Source: Verrucomicrobiota bacterium
GTDB taxonomy: Bacteria; Verrucomicrobiota; Verrucomicrobiia; Limisphaerales; CAIMTB01
Length of the DNA: 54,063 nt
Direction: 5' to 3'
NCBI GenBank assembly: GCA_963205105.1
Contig: CAUJJW010000072.1
Location: forward strand, 1-54,063
Below, piece after piece: positions 43,090 through 50,621 of the stretch (the first letter of the stretch is position 1; the number at the start of each line of letters is the position of its first letter). The position numbers were made by a program, and so were the translations under genes. The notes beneath the pieces are model-generated. The model did no database searches and was not told the DNA's origin. It saw only the letters and a program-made list of their open reading frames with translations.

Positions 43090-44667
43090 ATGCGCGGCTA
43101 CGTCGCTCTCATTCTCCACGCTCACCTCCCGTTCGTCCGACACCCGGAACACGAGCGGTTTCTGGAGGAATCCTGGCTCTACGAGGCCATTACCGAATCG
43201 TACCTACCCCTGATCCAGGTGCTTCAGGGCTGGCGCCGCGATGGCATCGCCGCACGACTGACCCTGACCGTCAGCCCAACGTTGTGCGCCATGCTTCAGG
43301 ACCCGCTCCTCCAAAGCCGGTACCTGCGCAACCTTGAAACCCAGATCGAACTCGCCGAACGCGAAACCCACCGCACCCATTGGGAAAAACCGTTCCACGA
43401 ACTCGCCGAGCATTACCTGCGCCGCTTCCAGGAACTCCGTGCCACCTGGCTCGGTTGCCACAGCAATCTCGTCGCCGCCCTCCGCGAGTTCCAGGATCAC
43501 GGCTTCCTCGAAATCATCACCACCGCGGCCACCCACGGCCTGCTCCCCCTGCTCGCCTCCCATCCGTCATCCATCCGAGGTCAGATCCTCACCGCCCGCG
43601 ACGACTACCGCCGCTGCTTCGGCCGGGATCCCCGCGGCATCTGGCTTCCCGAGTGCGCCTACGTCCAGGGACTTGAACAAACCCTTCAAGACGCCGGCCT
43701 GCGCTGGTTCATGGTCGACACCCATGGCCTCCTCCATGCGTCGCCCCGCCCCCGGCACGGGGTATTCGCCCCAGTCTTCACCCCGAACGGCCTCGCTGCC
43801 TTCGGCCGGGATCTGGACTCCGCCAAACAGGTCTGGAGCCGTGACATCGGCTACCCCGGCGACGGCCGTTATCGCGACTTCTACCGCGACATCGGGTTCG
43901 ACCTGGAATTCGACTACGTCCGACCCGCCCTCCCCTCTCCCGACCTCCGCGGCTTCACCGGAATCAAGTACCACCGCATCGCCTGCGACCCGGACGGCAA
44001 CAAACAGATTTACCGCCGTGAAGACGCCTGGCGGGCGGCGGACCAACACGCCGGCCATTTCCTCGGCGCGCGCATCGAGCAAACCCACCGGCTCGCCGAC
44101 ATTCTCGGGCGCCCACCCATGCTGGTCTGCCCCTACGACGCCGAACTCTTCGGCCATTGGTGGTATGAAGGCCCCGAATTCCTCGACCTGTTCATGCGCA
44201 AAGCCGCCTGTGACCAGGACGTCTTTCGGCTCACCACCCCCTTCGAGTACCTCCGTGAGAACCCCACCCAACAGGTGGCCACCCCGGCCGAATCCACCTG
44301 GGGCGAGGAAGGCTACTACCGCGTCTGGCTCAATGAGACCAACGAATGGATCGTGCCGCACCTCGACGTCGCCATGGAACGGATGAACTCCCTGGCACGC
44401 CAGTTCCCCGATCCCTCCCCCCTTCTCCGCCGAGCCCTCAACCAGGCCGCGCGCGAACTCCTGCTCGCCCAGTCCAGCGACTGGCCCTTCATCCTCCGCA
44501 CCGGCACCAATCCCGCCTACGCCCGACAGCGCGTCACCCAGCACCTGCTGCGTTTTATCGACCTGCACGAACAGATCACCACGACGCGCGTCGATGAGGA
44601 ACACCTCGCCACGATCGAAAGCGCCGACAACCTGTTCCCAGGGATCGATTTCCGAAACTGGTCCTAA
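43090..44667 (+). CDS. Glycoside hydrolase family 57 protein, alpha-glucan branching type
   Basis: The 525-residue protein starts MRGYVALILHAHLPFVRHPE, the opening of GH57 enzymes of the DUF1957 branching-enzyme group. The catalytic Glu is in GIWLPECAY (near residue 188) and the catalytic Asp in CPYDAELFGHWWYEGPEFL (near 351). The C-terminal helical domain (SSDWPFILRTGT..AYA..R, HLLRFIDL) fits 1,4-alpha-glucan branching enzymes such as the Thermococcus enzyme. It probably forms alpha-1,6 branches in glycogen. The DUF4912 gene upstream is likely in the same pathway. Confidence 0.92.
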   Translation: MRGYVALILHAHLPFVRHPEHERFLEESWLYEAITESYLPLIQVLQGWRRDGIAARLTLTVSPTLCAMLQDPLLQSRYLRNLETQIELAERETHRTHWEKPFHELAEHYLRRFQELRATWLGCHSNLVAALREFQDHGFLEIITTAATHGLLPLLASHPSSIRGQILTARDDYRRCFGRDPRGIWLPECAYVQGLEQTLQDAGLRWFMVDTHGLLHASPRPRHGVFAPVFTPNGLAAFGRDLDSAKQVWSRDIGYPGDGRYRDFYRDIGFDLEFDYVRPALPSPDLRGFTGIKYHRIACDPDGNKQIYRREDAWRAADQHAGHFLGARIEQTHRLADILGRPPMLVCPYDAELFGHWWYEGPEFLDLFMRKAACDQDVFRLTTPFEYLRENPTQQVATPAESTWGEEGYYRVWLNETNEWIVPHLDVAMERMNSLARQFPDPSPLLRRALNQAARELLLAQSSDWPFILRTGTNPAYARQRVTQHLLRFIDLHEQITTTRVDEEHLATIESADNLFPGIDFRNWS

Positions 44668-44875
44668 CCAGTTCACCATTTCATTCTTGCCGCAACCTTC
44701 CGTACGGCGCTAAGGGAGGTCAGCCTTGCATGTGTCCCACGTTTTCAAGGGTGGGCCATCCGGCACAAGCTGCGGGCCGTTTCCGCGAGCCAATCGTGCC
44801 GCAGCCTGCCTGTGCCCAACGGCCTGACCTACTCTCACCCCCCTTTCCCAAGACCCCGCAATCGCCCCTTCCCGC

Positions 44876-45697
44876 ATGAACAACTCCGCCGACCCCATCC
44901 AGGCCCCACCCCCATCCTGGTTCCACCGACATCGCTCCAAATTCGCCTTCCTGGCCCTCTCGTTCGCCGCCGCCGCCATCGCGGTCTCCTGCGCCACCAG
45001 CGGCACCAACCGAGGGTTCGTCCTCGCCCCCGCCATCCCCGGTGCGGAATACGTCGGCTCGGATGCCTGCGAGCAGTGCCACGACACCATCACCAAACAC
45101 TTCGCCTCCGCTCCCCACGCGCGCCTCATCGCCCAAGGCCCCAACGCCGTCGATGTCGGCTGCGAATCCTGCCACGGCCCCGCCAGCGTCCATGTCGAAA
45201 GCGGCGGCGCCGCCCGCACCATCCTCAACCCGGATCGCAATCCCGAGTCCTGCTACCATTGCCATTCCAATCTCCGCGGACAGTTCGCCCTGCCCCACGC
45301 CCACCCCGTCGGCGAAGGACGGCTCACTTGCAGCGCCTGCCATTCCCCCCACTCCGGCGATGCCTTCGCCGGCACCGCCTCCTCCCTCACCTCCGCCAAT
45401 GAGGCGTGCCTGACCTGCCACAAACCCCAGCGCGGCCCTCATATCTTCGAACACGAGGCCATGCGCGAAGGCTGCCTCTCCTGCCACGCACCCCACGGTT
45501 CTGTGAACCAAAAAATGCTCACCGAACGCAACGCCGTCCTCTGCCTGAAGTGCCACTTCCAACAGCAAACCGGCCCGGGCCGTATCGCCATCGGCGCCAT
45601 CGACCACACCACCTTCCTCTCCCGCGGCACATGCTGGAGCGCCGGCTGCCACGAAGCCGTCCACGGCTCCCAGGTGAGTTCTTCACTCCGCTTCTGA
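44876..45697 (+). CDS. DmsE/MtrA-like multiheme c-type cytochrome lipoprotein
   Basis: The 273-residue product has an N-terminal membrane segment ending in the lipobox-like AVSC near residue 39. Seven CXXCH motifs follow: CEQCH, CESCH, CYHCH, CSACH, CLTCH, CLSCH and CLKCH. There is also a last CWSAGCH (CX4CH), so seven or eight hemes. The wording around hemes 5-7 (CHKPQRGPHIFEHEAMREGC, APHGSVN) matches the DmsE/MtrA decaheme family, which threads electrons through an outer-membrane porin. The next gene, 21 bases on, encodes such a barrel. The gene is preceded by a 208-bp gap after GH57, so its promoter is probably there. The protein is shorter than the usual ten-heme MtrA (about 330 residues). 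Confidence 0.88.
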   Translation: MNNSADPIQAPPPSWFHRHRSKFAFLALSFAAAAIAVSCATSGTNRGFVLAPAIPGAEYVGSDACEQCHDTITKHFASAPHARLIAQGPNAVDVGCESCHGPASVHVESGGAARTILNPDRNPESCYHCHSNLRGQFALPHAHPVGEGRLTCSACHSPHSGDAFAGTASSLTSANEACLTCHKPQRGPHIFEHEAMREGCLSCHAPHGSVNQKMLTERNAVLCLKCHFQQQTGPGRIAIGAIDHTTFLSRGTCWSAGCHEAVHGSQVSSSLRF

Positions 45698-45718
45698 ACA
45701 GCCCCAGCCCACATCGCC

Positions 45719-47899
45719 ATGAAATCTCCCTCTCCCTCCGCCCCAGCCTTCGTCGCCCTCCTCTCCGGCCTCATCTCTCTCGGCCTCCCACTCCCGTCCC
45801 ACGCCGCTGAAGCCCCCGCTCAACCCCCAGCCGTAACACCCGCCGCCGAAACCCAGTCCCCCGATCCAGCCCCCGAACCCTCCAAGGCAGCCGAGGACGC
45901 CGCCGCAAACGCCGCCGCCGAGGAAACACCCGAGGTCGTCGACGCCGCCCCAGGTGACTACCGCAACTGGTTCGATGTCACCGTCGGCGGTCTCATCGTC
46001 GATGGCAACGACGCCGCCGCCCAACGCCGCTCCGGCCTGCCCGCCACCGCTTTCGGCGGCTCCCAGCGCTTCCACTACGAACGCGATATCGGCAAGACCG
46101 GCATCTTCAAGGTCGACGGACGCGGCATCTTCGACAACGACGACTACGGCCTGAAACTCGAATGGTCCGAAACCGACAAGGCCTTCATCCGCGCGGGCGT
46201 GGACCAATACCGCACCTTCTACGACGGCAGCGGCGGATGGTTTCCCGGCAACAATCTCTGGTTCGATCTCTACGACGACAACTTCGATGTCGTTCGCGGG
46301 TCGGCTTTCTTCGAAGCCGGACTGCGAATGCCCAATCTGCCCGAGATCACCGTCCGCTATGAACGCGACTGGCGCGATGGCCTGAAGGACTCCACCCACT
46401 GGGGCGACTCCGGCCTCACCAGCGGCGCCGGCCCCCGTGCCATGGTGCCAGCCTACCTCGACCTCGACGAAGCCACCGACACCGTCTCCATCGACATCCG
46501 CAAGACCGTCGGCAAGGTCACCTTCGGCGGCGCCTTCGCCTACGAACACAGCGACCTCGACAACGCCAGATACATGCGTCGCAGCCCCACCGAACCGGCA
46601 GACCGCTCCATCACCCATCGCGAGTCCGTCGAATCCGACCTCTACAGCGCTCGGGCCTTCGCCGACACCATCTTCAACGACAAGGTCCGCGTCACCTCGT
46701 CCTACGCCTTCACCACCCTCGACACCGATCTGGGCGGAAGCCGCATCGTTGGAGCCGATTACGACGCCGTGTACGACCCGGTGTACGGACGGCGCGACAT
46801 CGGATTCCTGGGCCTCTCCGGAGGATCCCAACTCGATCAGCACGTCTGGAACATCAATGGCATGTGGACCCCCATCCCCCACCTCGCCATCATCCCCGCC
46901 TTCCGCGTCGAAAACCAATCCCTCGACGGCATGTCCAGCTGGTCGGAGACCGGCGCCGAAACGCTCGCCCGCGACGCCGCCAACAATCGCGACATGCTCG
47001 ACCTCTCCCAGCAGCTGGAGGTCCGCTACACCGGCGTCACCAACGTGGTGTTTTACGCACGAGGCGACTGGATTCAGGGCGACGGCAACCTGCTGGAACA
47101 ACAGATCCTCCGCGATTCCGGCCTTACCGAAATCCACCGCGACTCGGATTTTGACCGCTTTTCACAGAAATACACCGCCGGCACCCACTGGTACCCGCTG
47201 AAGCGCCTGAACCTCCACGCGCAGTACTACCGCAAAATGCGGGACACCGACTACGACCATCACCCGGACACTCGCGTCGTCGTTAACGGCCTCTACCCTG
47301 CCTATATTCAGGCCCAGGATTTCACCACCGACGACCTCAACATCCGGGTCACCTGGCGACCCCTGGACAAACTCACCTTGGTCAGCCGATACGATTTGCA
47401 GTTCAACACCTTCGAAAGCCGGGCCACAGGACTCACTGCCACCGAAGGCGCCTCCGGCACCGCCCATATCCTCAGCGAAACGATCACCTGGACGCCATTC
47501 TCGCGGTTCTATCTTCAGCCGGGCGTCAATTACGTGCTCGATTCCACCCAATCCGACGCCACCTCGGCCGTCGCCAACGGGTCGCCCGTGGAAGAGGCGC
47601 GCAACGACTATTACAGCGTCACCTGCACCGCAGGGGTGGTCCTGGACAACAAGACAGACTTACAAGCGCAGTACACCTACTACTTGTCAGACAACTTCCG
47701 CGACGTTTCAGCCTCCACCCAACCGTATGGTTCAGGTCTTGAGGAGCACGGCATCCTCACCAGCCTGATCCGACGCATCAGCCCGCGGCTGCGCGTCACG
47801 CTGCGTTACGGCTTCTACACCAGCCGTGACGAGCTCGCCGGCGGTTTCAATGACTACGACGCCCACCTCGTCTCCACGTCGGCCCAGTATCTGTTTTAA
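45719..47899 (+). CDS. MtrB/PioB-like outer-membrane beta-barrel
   Basis: The 726-residue protein has a signal peptide (cleaved near HAA), an Ala/Pro/Glu-rich linker to about residue 75, then amphipathic strands rich in Tyr, Asp and Arg to the end. It finishes in SAQYLF, the terminal Phe typical of outer-membrane barrels. There is no plug domain and no TonB box, so it is not a TonB receptor. Features such as YERDWRDGLKDST, DHHPDTRVVVNG and its position directly after a DmsE-like cytochrome point to the MtrB/PioB porin of porin-cytochrome conduits. The N-terminal CXXC pair described for Shewanella MtrB is absent. I did not identify it by motif alone; the call leans on the context. Confidence 0.75.
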   Translation: MKSPSPSAPAFVALLSGLISLGLPLPSHAAEAPAQPPAVTPAAETQSPDPAPEPSKAAEDAAANAAAEETPEVVDAAPGDYRNWFDVTVGGLIVDGNDAAAQRRSGLPATAFGGSQRFHYERDIGKTGIFKVDGRGIFDNDDYGLKLEWSETDKAFIRAGVDQYRTFYDGSGGWFPGNNLWFDLYDDNFDVVRGSAFFEAGLRMPNLPEITVRYERDWRDGLKDSTHWGDSGLTSGAGPRAMVPAYLDLDEATDTVSIDIRKTVGKVTFGGAFAYEHSDLDNARYMRRSPTEPADRSITHRESVESDLYSARAFADTIFNDKVRVTSSYAFTTLDTDLGGSRIVGADYDAVYDPVYGRRDIGFLGLSGGSQLDQHVWNINGMWTPIPHLAIIPAFRVENQSLDGMSSWSETGAETLARDAANNRDMLDLSQQLEVRYTGVTNVVFYARGDWIQGDGNLLEQQILRDSGLTEIHRDSDFDRFSQKYTAGTHWYPLKRLNLHAQYYRKMRDTDYDHHPDTRVVVNGLYPAYIQAQDFTTDDLNIRVTWRPLDKLTLVSRYDLQFNTFESRATGLTATEGASGTAHILSETITWTPFSRFYLQPGVNYVLDSTQSDATSAVANGSPVEEARNDYYSVTCTAGVVLDNKTDLQAQYTYYLSDNFRDVSASTQPYGSGLEEHGILTSLIRRISPRLRVTLRYGFYTSRDELAGGFNDYDAHLVSTSAQYLF

Positions 47900-48002
47900 C
47901 TAGGCCGAGTCCTGTTCTGAATCATTAGCATGGCTTCGATTCGCTGGGCGAATAGGAGCTGGCTTGCATCCGTCCATCCTTTTGCAGAATCCTATCACTA
48001 CC

Positions 48003-48344
48003 ATGAAATCGAAATGGATCTTCATCACCGCCGCTTCTATCGCACTGACCTTGCCATCGATGGCTGCCGATCCGGCGGTCGTTGCCAACTACAACAAGCA
48101 CTGCGCCTCCTGCCACGGCAAGGATGGCTCCGGCAACACCACGATGGGCAAAAAGATCGGCGCGAAGAACTTCACCGATCCCAAGGTTGTCGCTGAAATC
48201 AAGGACGACCATGCCCTGAAGAACCTCAAGGAAGGCGTCAAAGACAAGAACGGTAAGGAAATCAAGAAGCCCTTCACCGGCAAACTGACCGAGGACGAAA
48301 TGAAGGCTCTCATCGAGTACTCCAAGACCTTCGCCAAGAAGTAG
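48003..48344 (+). CDS. Small periplasmic monoheme cytochrome c (paralogue 1)
   Basis: The 113-residue product has a signal peptide (MKSKWIFITAASIALTLPSM, cleaved at MAA/DP) and one heme motif, CASCHGKDGSG. The end (FTGKLTEDEMKALIEYSKTF) is the usual C-terminal helix. In related class I cytochromes the axial Met sits in (K)MPAF.GKL; here the text is IKKPFTGKL, with Lys where Met is expected. The protein is very Lys-rich, suiting a soluble shuttle that docks on acidic partners. It lies 103 bases after the barrel gene. The ATG at 48003 opens the signal peptide. Confidence 0.88.
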   Translation: MKSKWIFITAASIALTLPSMAADPAVVANYNKHCASCHGKDGSGNTTMGKKIGAKNFTDPKVVAEIKDDHALKNLKEGVKDKNGKEIKKPFTGKLTEDEMKALIEYSKTFAKK

Positions 48345-48352
48345 TCCTGGTC

Positions 48353-48376
48353 TGGGGCGAATGCCATTTCGCCCCA
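48353..48376 (+). promoter_or_regulatory. Hairpin between the two small cytochrome genes
   Basis: TGGGGCGAA at 48353-48361 pairs with TTCGCCCCA at 48368-48376 around a six-base loop. No T-run follows, so it may be an mRNA processing or stabilising stem rather than a terminator. Confidence 0.5.
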
Positions 48377-48420
48377 ACTCACTTCACGCATCAGGGGCCA
48401 CGCACGATAATTTCTGGAGC

Positions 48421-48762
48421 ATGAAACCGCGCCTTATCCTGATCGCTGCCACCTCGTTCGCACTCGCTCTTCCCACATTGGCCGCAGACCCCGCGGTCAT
48501 CGCGAATTACACCAAGCATTGCGCCTCCTGCCACGGCAAGGATGGCACCGGCAAGACCACCATGGGCAAGAAACTCAGCGTCAAGGATTTGACCGACGCG
48601 AAGGTCGTCGCCGACATCAAGGACGACGTTGCCCTCAAGAACCTCAAGGAAGGCGTCAAAGACTCGGGCGGTAAGGAAATCAAGAAACCCTTCACCGGCA
48701 AACTCAGCGAAGCCGACATGAAGGCGCTCATCGAATACGCCAAGAGCTTCGCCAAGAAGTAG
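48421..48762 (+). CDS. Small periplasmic monoheme cytochrome c (paralogue 2)
   Basis: Also 113 residues, clearly a tandem duplicate of the preceding gene: same CASCHGKDG(T)GKTTMGKK, LKNLKEGVKD and KPFTGKLSEADMKALIEYAK. Signal peptide MKPRLILIAATSFALALPTL with cleavage at LAA/DP. GGAG four bases before the ATG at 48421 is a fair ribosome binding site. It has the same IKKPF text in place of the Met-containing loop. Differences cluster in the signal peptide and around TMGKK(L/I). Confidence 0.88.
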   Translation: MKPRLILIAATSFALALPTLAADPAVIANYTKHCASCHGKDGTGKTTMGKKLSVKDLTDAKVVADIKDDVALKNLKEGVKDSGGKEIKKPFTGKLSEADMKALIEYAKSFAKK

Positions 48763-48942
48763 TCCCGGTCACGGGCGGCCCCGCTTCGAGCCCTCCCGGC
48801 GCTCCGCCCCCTTCCCCACGTCGCGCACTCTCCCACGTGCGCCGGTCAGGCTCCACCGGCGCACGGCCCTCCCCGCGGTGGCCCCCATCCTCCCGCCTAC
48901 CTCACAGCCCCTAACCCAATCCTCCATCCCCCGATCAGCCCC

Positions 48943-50415
48943 ATGCGCAACTTCTTCGCCTCGAAGTCGAAACTTTTCCAAAATTGGCTCAGCGCCACCG
49001 GTGTCATCCTCGCCACCGCCGCTTTCTTCGCGTTCCTGCTCCTCTTCGCGCTCGATATCTTCGCCCGCCAAAGCAACCCGTACATCGGCATCATCGCGTA
49101 CGTGGTGGCACCTGCCTTCTTCTTCGGCGGCACCGCCATGATGTTCTGGGGCTTCCGCGTCCAAGCCCGCCACGTGGCCAGCGGAGCCGAATCCCATCCC
49201 CTCGTCATCAACCTCACTCGCACCCGGGACCGCCGCCTCCTCCAGTTCTTCGTCGCCGGGGCCATCGCCTTCCTCCTCGTCACCGCCATCGGCGTCACCC
49301 AGACCTATCACTACACCGAATCCACTCACTTCTGCGGCGAGACGTGCCACGGACCCATGCATCCCGAACACACCGCCTACCTCATTTCCCCCCACGCCCG
49401 GGTGGGCTGCGTGGACTGTCACGTCGGCTCCGGCGCCCAGTACTACGTGAAGGCGAAACTCAACGGCATGCACCAGTTGAAGGCCACCATCCTGAACAAT
49501 TACAGCCGCCCGATACCCACCCCCGTCCGCAATCTGCGCCCCGCCCAGGACACCTGCGAGCAATGCCACTGGCCCGAAAAACTCTCGGGTAACCTCGAAC
49601 GGACGTACCACCACTTTCTCGCCGACGAAGCCAACACCCCGTTCACCGTCCGCATGCTGCTGCTGGTCGGCGCCTCCGACCGACATCCCACCATGGCCAA
49701 CGGCATCCACTGGCACATCAATCTCACCAACAAAGTCGAATACTTCTCCCCCGACCCCCAGCGGCAGACCATCCCCTGGGTCCGTGTCACTCACGCCGAT
49801 GGCACCACCACCATCTACCGCTCACCCGACTTCAAGGATGAACCCCCGGCCGATGATGTCCGCCGCATGGACTGCCTCGATTGCCATAATCGCCCCGCCC
49901 ATCGCTTCCGCACCCCCAACGAATCCGTGGAACTGGCCATGCTCTCCGGCGAAATCGACCGCTCCATCCCCTGGGTCAAATCCAACATCGTCGCCGCTCT
50001 CATCGCTCCCCACGAAACCAAGGAAGCCGCGCTCCAACACATCAGCACCACCCTCCGCGGCATCTACAAGGACAACCCCAAAGTCGAGGCCCTGGTCCAA
50101 ACCGCCCATCGCATCCATAGCGAAAGCATCTTCCCGGAAATGAAGGCCGATTGGCGCGCTTACCCGGACAACAAAGGCCACAAAGATTGGCCCGGCTGCT
50201 TCCGCTGCCACGACGGCTCGCACAAAACCGCCGACGGCCAGCGCTCCATCGGCGGCAGTGAGTGCAATTCCTGCCACACCATTCTCGCCCAGGGATCCAC
50301 CCCGGAAGATCTCAAAAACCTCAGCGCGGAGGGCCACACCTTCCTGCACATCGACGCTGAGTACTCCGACCTCTCCTGCAACAACTGTCACTCCGGCGCT
50401 TTCATCCGCGAATAA
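48943..50415 (+). CDS. Inner-membrane NapC/NirT-type heptaheme cytochrome, ImcH-like
   Basis: The 490-residue protein has three hydrophobic segments at about residues 18-41, 49-71 and 100-120. Seven heme sites follow: CGETCH (CX3CH), CVDCH, CEQCH, CLDCH, CFRCH, CNSCH and CNNCH. The stretch HFCGETCHGPMHPEHTAY with SPHARVGCVDCHVG is the NapC/NirT opening. Three membrane helices plus seven hemes, one of them CX3CH, is how I recall Geobacter ImcH, an inner-membrane quinol oxidase used with high-potential extracellular acceptors. It would take electrons from the quinol pool and pass them to periplasmic cytochromes such as the pair encoded upstream. The 180-bp gap before it has no obvious promoter. 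Confidence 0.85.
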   Translation: MRNFFASKSKLFQNWLSATGVILATAAFFAFLLLFALDIFARQSNPYIGIIAYVVAPAFFFGGTAMMFWGFRVQARHVASGAESHPLVINLTRTRDRRLLQFFVAGAIAFLLVTAIGVTQTYHYTESTHFCGETCHGPMHPEHTAYLISPHARVGCVDCHVGSGAQYYVKAKLNGMHQLKATILNNYSRPIPTPVRNLRPAQDTCEQCHWPEKLSGNLERTYHHFLADEANTPFTVRMLLLVGASDRHPTMANGIHWHINLTNKVEYFSPDPQRQTIPWVRVTHADGTTTIYRSPDFKDEPPADDVRRMDCLDCHNRPAHRFRTPNESVELAMLSGEIDRSIPWVKSNIVAALIAPHETKEAALQHISTTLRGIYKDNPKVEALVQTAHRIHSESIFPEMKADWRAYPDNKGHKDWPGCFRCHDGSHKTADGQRSIGGSECNSCHTILAQGSTPEDLKNLSAEGHTFLHIDAEYSDLSCNNCHSGAFIRE

Positions 50416-50621
50416 TCCGCCCGACTAACCCTTTCTTGGCCTGCCACCACAAGAATTGTGCGAAGGAAGTGCTCGCTAGGCTCAATAACGATGTGTTCTT
50501 CTAATGGTGGACGCCGAAGTGGAGTAGAAGACCAAACATACCGACCCAAGTATCCCACCTTTCAAGCGTAGTTCCTCGGTTACCTCACCACGGCTCCTCG
50601 CAGCCCCATCCGGATGAACCC

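Noticed and set aside
45719..47899. Barrel considered as a TonB-dependent receptor
   Set aside because: No plug domain or TonB box is visible and the flanking genes are multiheme cytochromes.
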